Source of the DNA: Poriferisodalis sp965226645
GTDB taxonomy: Bacteria > Actinomycetota > Acidimicrobiia > Acidimicrobiales > Poriferisodalaceae
Direction of reading: 5' to 3'
DNA: 64,000 nt
NCBI GenBank assembly: GCA_965226645.1
Contig: CBDDDL010000002.1
Coordinates: forward strand, 248,001-312,000
A program made the translations under genes and the position numbers. Positions 43,281-51,664 of this stretch are shown piece after piece. The notes beneath the pieces were generated by a model. The model was not told the origin of the DNA. It saw only the letters and a list, made by a program, of their open reading frames with translations, and searched no databases. How positions within the stretch are numbered: the stretch's first letter is position 1; each line of letters begins with the position of its first letter.

Positions 43281-44344
43281 CACCAGACCTCCCGGCGACT
43301 CGTGCGCAGAACCAGAACGAAAAACGGCGCGCCCAAGAACGCCGTCACGACGCCGATCGGCAGCTCTGCAGGCGACACGATCGTGCGCGCTGCGAGATCC
43401 GCCAACACCATGAACGCGCCGCCCACCAGGACCGTCAGCGGGAGCAGGGTCCGGTGGCTCGCGCCGAAAGCGAGCCGCACCGCGTGGGGCACGATGATCC
43501 CGACGAATCCGATGAGACCGCTGACCGACACCGCCGCTGCGGTGCCCAACGAGGCCGCCACCACGACGACGACGCGAACGCGCCTCGCATTGAGGCCCAA
43601 GGAGGTGGCTTCCTCGTCGCCGACAGCCAGGACGTCCAACGCCCGCCGATATCGCAGTATGACGGCGGTGGTGAGCACGAAGTACGGCGCCATCAACGCT
43701 GGCTCGGACCAGCCTGAGGTCGCCAACCGTCCCAGGATCCAGGCGTACACCTCGCGAAACGCCTCGTTGTTGGCTTGCAGCACATAGGTCTGGCATGCAG
43801 TGAGGAAGCTCGCGACAGCAACACCCGCAAGCACCAGCGATGCGGTCGACCGTCCGCCAATGTGTCCGGCGACGTACGAAACCGTGACCGCCACAATTGC
43901 GCCGCAGAACGCTGCGAGCGGCACGGAATCGAATGCGCCGGCACCGTCGCCGAGGTTGGAGGTGATGGCGATGGTCGCGCCCAGTCCGGCGCCGGCCGCA
44001 ATGCCGAGCAGGTACGGGTCAGCGAGCGGGTTGCGGAACGCGCCCTGGTAGGCGGCGCCGCTCACCGACAGCGTGGCACCGACCAGCAGCCCGAGGACGA
44101 CACGAGGCAAGCGGATTTGTTCCACGATTGCCGCGTGGGTCACGGACAGACCCGAGTCGGCCGACACCCACGGCAGCGCGTCGAGGAGTTCGAGCGCAAC
44201 CCTGTGCGGCGCTATCGAGACCGGGCCGATCGTGAGTGCAGCTACAACCGCAACCGCCACGGCGAGACTCCCGACGGCGAGCGCCCCCGTGCCGAGCCGG
44301 CTGCCGTTGAATGCTGCGGGCGCCGTCGCCGTCGATGCGTTCAC
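43280..44344 (-). CDS. btuC: cobalamin-type ABC importer permease (FecCD family)
   Basis: A 354-residue permease with about ten membrane helices. Family signatures: RLPRVVLGLLVGATLSVSGAAYQGAFRNPLADPYLLG and GFVGIIVPHAVRLAFG, the coupling region. The start is taken as GTG 44344, preceded by CAGGGCAGG; the frame remains open to 44518, but that part is the cobalamin riboswitch. First gene of the operon btuC-btuD-cobO-cobU-cobT-cobS. No binding-protein gene (btuF) is in the operon, so one must be supplied from elsewhere. Confidence 0.9.
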   Translation of the reverse strand: MNASTATAPAAFNGSRLGTGALAVGSLAVAVAVVAALTIGPVSIAPHRVALELLDALPWVSADSGLSVTHAAIVEQIRLPRVVLGLLVGATLSVSGAAYQGAFRNPLADPYLLGIAAGAGLGATIAITSNLGDGAGAFDSVPLAAFCGAIVAVTVSYVAGHIGGRSTASLVLAGVAVASFLTACQTYVLQANNEAFREVYAWILGRLATSGWSEPALMAPYFVLTTAVILRYRRALDVLAVGDEEATSLGLNARRVRVVVVVAASLGTAAAVSVSGLIGFVGIIVPHAVRLAFGASHRTLLPLTVLVGGAFMVLADLAARTIVSPAELPIGVVTAFLGAPFFVLVLRTSRREVW

Positions 44345-44374
44345 CTGACGCCTGCCCTGTCCTCGAGGGTTGGT

Positions 44375-44535
44375 TCGTCGCTCGACGGCCAGGCGATCGG
44401 ACTCGTCTCGGTTCCCCGGTCCTTGCGGGCCGGGGTGTCCGAGCATCACCGCTGCGGGACAGTGCCGGAATCGCACCAGCTTCGCTGCCCATCGAACATG
44501 GCGAGTGTAGGCGCCCACGGCAGGTGCCGGGCCGC
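44375..44535 (-). promoter_or_regulatory. cobalamin riboswitch
   Basis: On the minus strand the conserved core reads GGTGCGATTCCGGCACTG then TCCCGCAGCGGTGATG, matching the cobalamin aptamer consensus (GGTGnnAAnCC...C-CCGC-ACTGT). It is followed by a GC-rich arm (CCCCGG...CCGGGG) and a B12-box-like GAGTCCGATCGCCTGGCC about 40 nt before the btuC start. Binding of adenosylcobalamin would switch off the downstream uptake/synthesis operon. Exact limits are approximate. Confidence 0.85.
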
Positions 44536-44566
44536 TGCTCCAGACGCGCAGCGTCGACGACGCTTC

Positions 44567-45739
44567 CTAGCAGCGAACCAGAAGCAGACCGGAGCGGGCT
44601 TTGGGCAAGAAGTAGGTGGTCTTGGGTGGCATCACGCCGCCGAAATCCGCCACGCCGAACACGGCGTCGAGACACACCGGGGCAAGCATGATGGTCACCG
44701 GCGTGTACGCAGCAGCGACCGTCGACGGTCGATAGCTCAACCTCGGATCGGACGGGCTCGTCACCCCGAAGACGTCCGCCAGCACGAAGTCGTGCACAAA
44801 GGCCGCGTCCAGATCGGCCGGCGACGTGCGCCCGGCGTCGCCGAGCGATGGCGCGTCGGACTCGCGGCGCTCGGCGCGGAACCAGTGATCGGCGACGCCG
44901 ATGCCGATGCTGCCTGGTTGCTCGGGCCTCGCCTCGTCAGCATCAGCCACTTCGGTCACGTCGCAACGTGCACTCAGAAGTTCAGCGACACGACGCGGCA
45001 TGATGTCGAGTTCGGTGAGGGTGCGATCAAAGCTCGCGAGGTGCAGCTCAGCCGGCGGTGCGCAGGCCACAAGTACCCGACGGAAATTCGCCTGCCGCGC
45101 CGCTGCGATCCGGTGGTGTCCGTCCACGATGTACAGCGGCCCCTCGACGGCTACGCCGGTGCTTGCAGCAGTGGTCGCGGCCCGCCACAGCGTGACCCGC
45201 GCGCCGTCGACGGTCTTGGTGTCGAGTACTGGGGCCAGCGGAGGATCGGTCTCCGCTGCAGACAACGTGGCCTCGATGACTTCGGTGACTGCGACAGGGC
45301 GCGGCGAGGTCACGACCACCGGACTCGACATGCGGCCCACTTCGTTGAAGTGCATTGCAAGTCCGTGTACCCGGGCAGGCTGCGTGTCTTCGTGCGGCCG
45401 TAGCTCGTGCTCTTCGAGTCGGACGGAACCGAGGAGCGCATGCTGCGCATGCCCGTCAGCCTCGACGCGCTGCACGTACAAGCACGGTTCTTGTTCCGTG
45501 CCGAACGCCCCCCGACCGATCAGCCGTTCCAGTGCGCGGGTGCTGCGAGTGGCGTGACGAAGATGCTCGGTCGGGTGCCCAAAGCTCCCCGACGGCGAGC
45601 CAGCGACATGCGCGAAGGAATCAGGATTCTCGGCGAGATGCTGGGCTTGCTCGTCGGCTGTCAGCGAATCGTACGGCGCGGGGATCACCGTCGGCGCCCA
45701 CTCGGACGCCAAGATGCGAGCGCGTACCGGCTCGATCAT
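44567..45739 (-). CDS. DUF1015 family protein
   Basis: A 390-residue protein with the DUF1015 pattern: an N-terminal VIPAPYDSLTADE segment, a central YIVDGHHRIAAA motif resembling ParB/Srx and SerK-type nucleotide-hydrolysing domains, and the C-terminal GGVMPPKTTYFLPKARSGLLL end. The DGHHR motif suggests a kinase-like activity as in SerK, but this is inference. Its stop is next to the riboswitch of the btuC operon, on the same strand; 132 bp separate it from the CoA-transferase gene, with no clear operon. Confidence 0.85.
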   Translation of the reverse strand: MIEPVRARILASEWAPTVIPAPYDSLTADEQAQHLAENPDSFAHVAGSPSGSFGHPTEHLRHATRSTRALERLIGRGAFGTEQEPCLYVQRVEADGHAQHALLGSVRLEEHELRPHEDTQPARVHGLAMHFNEVGRMSSPVVVTSPRPVAVTEVIEATLSAAETDPPLAPVLDTKTVDGARVTLWRAATTAASTGVAVEGPLYIVDGHHRIAAARQANFRRVLVACAPPAELHLASFDRTLTELDIMPRRVAELLSARCDVTEVADADEARPEQPGSIGIGVADHWFRAERRESDAPSLGDAGRTSPADLDAAFVHDFVLADVFGVTSPSDPRLSYRPSTVAAAYTPVTIMLAPVCLDAVFGVADFGGVMPPKTTYFLPKARSGLLLVRC

Positions 45740-45871
45740 CAGCTCCCTCCCCGCGCACGGCGCGTCGGGTCCGTGCAGCGAATCGAAGTTATCTCACTGC
45801 TGGAGGTGCCTTCTACCGCGGGGCCCAGGGCGCTCATTCGTGCGCACGGGCACCGTTGGGCGACAGGACGC

Positions 45872-47068
45872 TCAGGGGATGACGCCCGCCTGCTTCAGAT
45901 CCGCAATCGTCTCCCACTCGTAGCCGTGCTCAACCAGGATCAGCTCGGTGTGCTGGCCGAGTTCCGGCGACGGCCCACCGGGAACCCACGCGCTCTCGGA
46001 AAAGTCCACCGGCGTCGCGACCATCTCGGTGGTGTCGCCGTCGGGCGTCGGCACCGACACCCAGCATCGCGCATCGTGCGCCTGGGGATCGGACCGCAAC
46101 TCCAACGTGGATTGCACTGATGACCACCACACATTGGTTGCATCGAAGATCTCCCCCCACTCGGCGCGCGTGCGAGTCACCATGACCGCGTCCATTTCAG
46201 CAGTGAGGGCTGCCGCGTTCTCCAAGCGGAGCACGATGTCGGCAAAGCGCGGGTCGTCGCCCCATTCGGGCCGATCGAGCGCACGGACGACGTTCGGCCA
46301 ATGTCGATCACCTTCGAGACCCAGCATCCAGAGCCACTCGCCGTCACCGCAGCGGTAGCAGTTGATCAGCGGGTTAGGCGGGCTGTCACGGCCCCACGCC
46401 ACGGTGTCCTGGCCGGTCATGGCCGTGACGTTGTGGTCCCATCCCAGCATGTATGTGCCGAGACGCAGCAGCGAGGCCTCCACCAGCTGGCCCTTGCCGG
46501 TACGCGTGCGGTGGAACAGTGCTGCCGCGACCCCTGCTGCAGCTGACAGACCGGTCATGTGGTCGCCCATGCCGCCGCGCTGATAAGGCAGGTCGGCGCC
46601 GTCGGGCGTCAACGACCGCGCGATGCCCGCCCGTGACCAGAAGGTGCCGACGTCGTAGGTGTGGCGGTCTCGCTCGTCGCCGTGCAGCGATAGGCCCGTG
46701 ACGCTGGCGTAGATCAGCCGCGGGTAGCGCTCCGCAAGCGACGGGTAGTCGAGGCCCATCCGCTCGAGCCCACCGGGCCGGATGTTCGACAGGAAGACGT
46801 CTGCGGTGGCCAGCATCGAATGCAGCGCGGCGAGACCCTCGGGTTGCTGAAGATCCAAGGCGATGCTGCGCTTGCCACGATTGTCGAGGTCGAAAGGCGG
46901 GTTGCCGGCACCGGGATAGAGCCACTCCAGCGAGCGGAACGGGTCACCTTCGGGTGTTTCGACCTTGATGACATCGGCACCCCAGTCAGCGAGGATGCCG
47001 CCGCATGCCGGGCCAGCGACCCACACCCCCAGCTCCACGACGCGGATGCCTTCCATCGGCCCGGCCAT
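45872..47068 (-). CDS. CaiB/BaiF family (class III) CoA-transferase
   Basis: A 398-residue type III CoA-transferase. It opens with MEGIRVVELGVWVAGPACGG, has ADWGADVIKVETPEGDPFR, NRGKRSIALDL and GMGDHMTG, whose Asp is the expected catalytic carboxylate. Such enzymes swap CoA between organic acids. ATG 47068 has GGGAGG upstream. The start is about 70 bp from the decayed 3' end of the repeat protein gene. Substrate unknown. Confidence 0.9.
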   Translation of the reverse strand: MAGPMEGIRVVELGVWVAGPACGGILADWGADVIKVETPEGDPFRSLEWLYPGAGNPPFDLDNRGKRSIALDLQQPEGLAALHSMLATADVFLSNIRPGGLERMGLDYPSLAERYPRLIYASVTGLSLHGDERDRHTYDVGTFWSRAGIARSLTPDGADLPYQRGGMGDHMTGLSAAAGVAAALFHRTRTGKGQLVEASLLRLGTYMLGWDHNVTAMTGQDTVAWGRDSPPNPLINCYRCGDGEWLWMLGLEGDRHWPNVVRALDRPEWGDDPRFADIVLRLENAAALTAEMDAVMVTRTRAEWGEIFDATNVWWSSVQSTLELRSDPQAHDARCWVSVPTPDGDTTEMVATPVDFSESAWVPGGPSPELGQHTELILVEHGYEWETIADLKQAGVIP

Positions 47069-47140
47069 CGATGCCTCCCTGCGATCAGCACGACCCGTCT
47101 TGCAGTGCCGACGCAGGGTACTCAACGCGAGTTCCAGCGA

Positions 47141-50100
47141 TCACTGCAAGGATTCCGCGGGCATGTTGTAGGCGTAGAGCCGGTCGTGGTGGTTGTCGAC
47201 CACCCACATGATGGCCCCGTTGGACCAGATGCCCTTGGGACTCCGGTTGCCCGCCGCATCCAAGGTGTCGAACTCCAAGTCGGACTGACGAGCCCCGGTG
47301 GCCAGGTCATACGCGTAGATCTTTTTGTCGACGTCGTCAGCCACCCACAAGGTCACGCCGTCAGACCACAAGCCCGCAGCCCTGCCGTTACCCGAACTGC
47401 CGAGATCGTTGATGTCGCGGCCGGACCGGCGGGCCCCGTCGGCCAAGTCGTACGCATAGATCTTGTCGTCGTCGTGGTCGCTGACCCACATCGTGTCGCC
47501 GTCAGACCACAAACCCTTGGGATGGCGGTTGCCGGCAGCCTTCAAAGTGTCGAAGTCGCGGCCGGGCCGGCGGGCCCCGGTGGCGAGGTCATAGGCATAG
47601 ACTTTGTCGTCGGTATCGTCGGACGCCCAGATCGTGACGCCGTCAGACCACAAACCGTTGACGCTGTGATTGCCGGCAGCGGCCAGCGTGGCAACGTCTT
47701 TGTCCAAGTCGCGCGCCATCGTGGACAGCACATAAGCGAACAGGCGACCGCTGAGGTCAGTGACCCACACCGTCACGCCGTCAGACCAGACCGCACGAGA
47801 GGTCCCATTACCGCTCGCCAACGCCTTGAAATCCGGAACCACACTCCACACAGACGCCCCATCCACATCGCCGGACACCTCCTCGACATCGACGGACGCC
47901 TGGTCGACATCGACGGTGTAGATCTCAGTTACGTTGCCATCGGAGGACACCACGGTGACAGTGACGCGGTTCGCGCCTTCGACAAGATCGACCTGATGGC
48001 CGTCGAGCTGATCATCGGCATCGACAGGGTCAACGGTGACAATCGCGTCTGAATCGGTGCCAACAGCAGTGACGGAGGTGCTGGCAGCACTGTTGGGGAC
48101 ACTGGCCGTGTAACTGGTAACAGCGCTGGAGAAAACGCCGAATTCGACGCCTGCAAGCGATAGCGCACTGAGCGTCGCTTCATCGGACAGGGTCACGAAG
48201 CTGGGCCGGGTGATGACCACGGTGTACGTCTTGGTGTCGGCACCGCTGGTGACGGTGACCGTGACGGTGTTGACACCTTCGACGAGGTTGACCTGATGGC
48301 CGTCGACCTCGTCATCGGCGTCGACAGGGTCAACGGTGACAATCGCGTCGGTCAAGACCGCCTCAGCGGCGACCGTCGTGGACGCCGTCGCGCTCGGCAC
48401 TTCCGCCGTGTAGCCAAATTTTTCCGGGAGGAACAAGCCGATGTCGATGCCAGCGAGTTCCAGCGACTGCAGCGAGGCGTTTGCGGGCATGTTGTAGGCG
48501 TAGAGCCGGTCGTGGTGATTGTCGACCACCCACATGATGGCCCCGTTGGACCAGATGCCCTTGGGACTCCGGTTGCCCGCCGCAACCAAGGTGTCGAACT
48601 CCAAGTCAGACTGACGAGCCCCGGTGGCCAAGTCATACGCATAGATCTTTTTGTCGACGTCGTCAGCCACCCACAAGGTCGCGCCGTCAGACCACAAGCC
48701 CGCAGCCCTAGCGTTACCCGAACTGCCGAGATCGTCGATGTCGCGGCCGGACCGGCGGGCCCCGGTGGCCAAGTCATACGCATAGACCTTGTCGTCGCCG
48801 TGATCGCTGACCCACATCGTCACGCCGTCAGACCACAAACCCTTGGGATGGCGATTGCCGGCGGCCCTCAAGGTGTCGAAGTCGCGGCCGGGCCGGCGGA
48901 CCCCGGTGGCGAGGTCATAGGCATAGATCTTGTCGTCGGAATCGTCGGACGCCCAGATCGTGACGCCGTCAGACCACAAGCCGTTGACATTGCGGTTGCC
49001 GCTAGCAACAAGCGTGGCGATGTCCTTAGCCGCGTCGCGGTCCATGGTGGACAGGTCGTACGCGAACAGGCGAACGCTGAGGTCAGCGACCCACACCGTC
49101 TCGCCGTCAGACCAGATGGCACGAGAGGTCGCATTATCGCTCGCCAGCGCCTTGGAATCCGGAACCACACTCCACACGGACGTAGCGGCCGAGGCCCGAT
49201 TGACATCGACGGTGTAGATCTCAATGACGGTGCCGTCGGAGGACGCCACAGTGACGGTGACGATGTTCGCGCCTTCCGCGAGGTCGACCTGATGGCCGTC
49301 GGCCTCGTCATCGGCATCGACAGGGTCAATAGTGACAATCATGTCGGCCGAAACCGCTTCAGCGGTGACCGTCGTGGACGCCGTCGTACTCGGCACCTGC
49401 GCCGTGTAGTCAAGTTGTCGCGGCAGGAACGAGCCAATGTTCATTCCGGTGAAATCCAGCGACCGCAGCACGGCGCTCGCCGGCATGTCGTAGGCGTAGA
49501 GCCGTTCCTGGTCGTTGTCGGCCACCCACATGATGTTGCCGTTGGACCAGATGCCGTTGGGACTCCGGTTGTCCGCAATCAGCGTGTTGAGCTCCGAGTC
49601 GGGCTGACGGACCCCGGTGGCCAAGTCATACGCGTAGATCTTGCTGTCGGCATTGTCAGCCACCCACATGGTCACGCCGTCAGACCACAAGCCAGCAGCG
49701 TCCTCGTTGCCCGAGCTGTCAAGATTACTGATGTCGCTGCCGGGCCGGCGGACATCGTTGGCCAGGTCGTAGGCGTAGATCTTGTCGTCGCCGTGGTCGC
49801 TGACCCACATCGTCTCGCCGTCAGACCACAAACCCTTGGGATGGCCGTTGCCGCCCGCGGGCATTAATGAGTTTATCTCGCTGCCGCTCTTGCGGGCCCC
49901 GGTGGCCAGGTCATAGGCAAAGATCTTTCTGTGGAGATAGTCGGACGCCCAGATCGTTGCGCCGTCAGACCACAAGCCGTCGACGTCGCGGTTGTCGGCA
50001 GCGGCCAGCGTGGTGATGTCCTTGTTCGAGTCGCGGCTCATGTTGTCCAGGTTGTAGGCGAACAAACGATCGCTGGCATCGGCGACCCACATCGTCACGC

Positions 50101-51490
50101 CGTCAGACCAAATGGCACGAGCGGCGGCGTTGCCGCGGGCCAGCGCCTTGAAGTCGGGACGCGCACCCCACGGAGGGGCGGCGGCTCGATTGACATCGAC
50201 GGTGTAGGTCTCGGTGACGGTGCCGTCGGAGGACTCCACGGTGACGGTGATGCGGTTCGCGCCTTCGGCGAGGTCGATCTGATGGCCTCTGGTCTGGTCA
50301 TCGGCGTCGACAGGGTCAATGCTGACAATCGAGTCGGTCGAAACCGCATTAGCGGCGACCGTCGTGGATACTGTCGTGCTCGGCACATTCGCCGCGTAAC
50401 GGAGATGCCCGAATGAGAACCTGAGGTTGATTCCGGTGAGTTCCAGCGAGCGCAACAAGGAGTTCGTCCGCGATATCGCCCGCGGCATCTTGTAGGCGTA
50501 GACCCGGTTCCTGAGATGGTTGGTCACCCACATGGTGCTCCCGTCGGACCAGAGGCCCTTGGGATTCTGGTTGCCCGCCGCACTCAGCGTGTCGAACTCC
50601 ATGTTGGACTGGCGGGCCCCGGTGGCCAGGTCATAGGCATAGATCTTGTTGTCGAGATCGTCGGTCACCCACATCGTCACGCCGTTAGACCACAAGCCAG
50701 CAGCGTGCATGTTGCCCGCGTTGGAAAGATAGTTGACGTCGCTGCCGGACTGGCGGGCCCCGGTCGCCAAGTCATAGGCATAGATCTTGTTGTCGGCGTA
50801 GTCGCCGACCCACATCGTCACGCCGTCAGACCACAAGCCCGTGGGATTGCGATTGCCGGCAGCCGACAAGGAGTCGATTTCGCTGAGGTGCCGACGGACG
50901 CCGCTAGATAGGTCGTAGGCATAGATCTTGTCGTCGGAATCGTCGGACACCCAGATGGTGGTACCGTCAGACCACAAGCCGTAGGCGTTCTGATTGCCGG
51001 CATATTCCAGCGTGACGATGTCATTGGACGAGTCGTGGTGCCCGCTGGACACTTCGTAGGCGAACACGCGTCCGCGGCTATTGACGACCCACATAGTCTC
51101 GCCGTCAGACCACATGCCGCGCGCGGCCCTGTTGCGAGAATCCAAGTACAGAATCTTAGCGGTTATTCTGGAGAAGGCCGCAACGGGTTCGTAGAAGTAG
51201 AAGCCGAACAGGCGTCCTCTGGTATCGACATCCGACATAGTCTCGCTGTCAGACCACATGCCGCGCGAGGCCTCGTTGCGAGAATCCAAGTACAGCGTCT
51301 TAGCGGATATTCTGGAGGAGGCCGCAACGGGTGCTTCGGAGGCATCGGCGACTTCGATGTTGACAATCGGCGTCAAGACTGCGACCAATATAGCTAGAGT
51401 GAGTCCGACACAGATTGGTCTGTTTCTAGAGCGGATCCTGCGGCTGGCGTAGTCGGAGAGGATGTGCTTAAAGCAGACTCTTGATCGCAT
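47141..51490 (-). CDS. giant secreted repeat protein: four beta-propeller clusters alternating with cadherin-like beta-sandwich domains
   Basis: 1449 residues from ATG 51490. A membrane-spanning signal-like segment (PICVGLTLAILVAVLTPIV, about residues 25-45) is followed by 21 blade-like repeats of the form GLWSDGVTMWVSDxxDxKIYAYDLATG, in clusters of 6, 5, 5 and 5. Between clusters lie cadherin-like beta-sandwich domains (LRSLELTGI...VDPVDADDxxxGHQ...TVTV..TYTVDV): one, one, then two. Modules 3 and 4 are nearly identical. The gene stops right after the fourth cluster, and a remnant of a further sandwich domain (SLELA) follows the stop, so it was once longer. Function is probably surface adhesion or matrix contact (inference). 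No anchor motif is visible. Confidence 0.85.
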   Translation of the reverse strand: MRSRVCFKHILSDYASRRIRSRNRPICVGLTLAILVAVLTPIVNIEVADASEAPVAASSRISAKTLYLDSRNEASRGMWSDSETMSDVDTRGRLFGFYFYEPVAAFSRITAKILYLDSRNRAARGMWSDGETMWVVNSRGRVFAYEVSSGHHDSSNDIVTLEYAGNQNAYGLWSDGTTIWVSDDSDDKIYAYDLSSGVRRHLSEIDSLSAAGNRNPTGLWSDGVTMWVGDYADNKIYAYDLATGARQSGSDVNYLSNAGNMHAAGLWSNGVTMWVTDDLDNKIYAYDLATGARQSNMEFDTLSAAGNQNPKGLWSDGSTMWVTNHLRNRVYAYKMPRAISRTNSLLRSLELTGINLRFSFGHLRYAANVPSTTVSTTVAANAVSTDSIVSIDPVDADDQTRGHQIDLAEGANRITVTVESSDGTVTETYTVDVNRAAAPPWGARPDFKALARGNAAARAIWSDGVTMWVADASDRLFAYNLDNMSRDSNKDITTLAAADNRDVDGLWSDGATIWASDYLHRKIFAYDLATGARKSGSEINSLMPAGGNGHPKGLWSDGETMWVSDHGDDKIYAYDLANDVRRPGSDISNLDSSGNEDAAGLWSDGVTMWVADNADSKIYAYDLATGVRQPDSELNTLIADNRSPNGIWSNGNIMWVADNDQERLYAYDMPASAVLRSLDFTGMNIGSFLPRQLDYTAQVPSTTASTTVTAEAVSADMIVTIDPVDADDEADGHQVDLAEGANIVTVTVASSDGTVIEIYTVDVNRASAATSVWSVVPDSKALASDNATSRAIWSDGETVWVADLSVRLFAYDLSTMDRDAAKDIATLVASGNRNVNGLWSDGVTIWASDDSDDKIYAYDLATGVRRPGRDFDTLRAAGNRHPKGLWSDGVTMWVSDHGDDKVYAYDLATGARRSGRDIDDLGSSGNARAAGLWSDGATLWVADDVDKKIYAYDLATGARQSDLEFDTLVAAGNRSPKGIWSNGAIMWVVDNHHDRLYAYNMPANASLQSLELAGIDIGLFLPEKFGYTAEVPSATASTTVAAEAVLTDAIVTVDPVDADDEVDGHQVNLVEGVNTVTVTVTSGADTKTYTVVITRPSFVTLSDEATLSALSLAGVEFGVFSSAVTSYTASVPNSAASTSVTAVGTDSDAIVTVDPVDADDQLDGHQVDLVEGANRVTVTVVSSDGNVTEIYTVDVDQASVDVEEVSGDVDGASVWSVVPDFKALASGNGTSRAVWSDGVTVWVTDLSGRLFAYVLSTMARDLDKDVATLAAAGNHSVNGLWSDGVTIWASDDTDDKVYAYDLATGARRPGRDFDTLKAAGNRHPKGLWSDGDTMWVSDHDDDKIYAYDLADGARRSGRDINDLGSSGNGRAAGLWSDGVTLWVADDVDKKIYAYDLATGARQSDLEFDTLDAAGNRSPKGIWSNGAIMWVVDNHHDRLYAYNMPAESLQ
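47162..49181 (-). repeat. long direct repeats in the propeller gene (about 0.7 kb, 1326-bp period)
   Basis: About 47162-47855 and 48488-49181 are nearly identical in DNA, offset by 1326 bp (442 codons). They correspond to the last two five-blade clusters. A more diverged copy covers about 49480-50160. Recent duplication or gene conversion is implied. Confidence 0.85.
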
Positions 51491-51536
51491 AGCTCTGTAC
51501 CGCCGACTGGCTAGGGAAACTGGCTGCGTGACTGTA

Positions 51537-51575
51537 TTGCATGATTCATGCAAATGAATTGCATGAATCATGCAA
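51537..51575. promoter_or_regulatory. double palindromic operator upstream of the repeat-protein gene
   Basis: Two 17-bp palindromes, TTGCATGATTCATGCAA (51537-51553) and TTGCATGAATCATGCAA (51559-51575), are separated by ATGAA. Each is an 8-bp inverted repeat around a central base, and the two are also inverted repeats of each other. They lie 47-85 bp before the likely ATG (51490). Two spaced identical dyads suggest cooperative binding of a dimeric repressor or activator. Confidence 0.75.
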
Positions 51576-51664
51576 ATGACTGCCTTCTGGCGACGGATTG
51601 AGCCGACGTGACAGTGCGCTCGGTGTTGATCATGGTGATCCCGGACTGCGAGCGTTCCCTGCGG

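Noticed and set aside
43775..45403. 542-codon plus-strand open frame across btuC, the riboswitch and DUF1015
   Set aside because: Antisense shadow. It would cross a riboswitch and two recognisable genes on the other strand.
47141..49181. Direct repeats considered as a CRISPR array
   Set aside because: Units are long, coding, in frame and without spacers. They are protein domain repeats.
46820..49867. Plus-strand open frames (410 and 523 codons) with repetitive VVGVEPVVV-like translations
   Set aside because: These are antisense readings of the propeller repeats; the repetitiveness comes from the DNA repeats.
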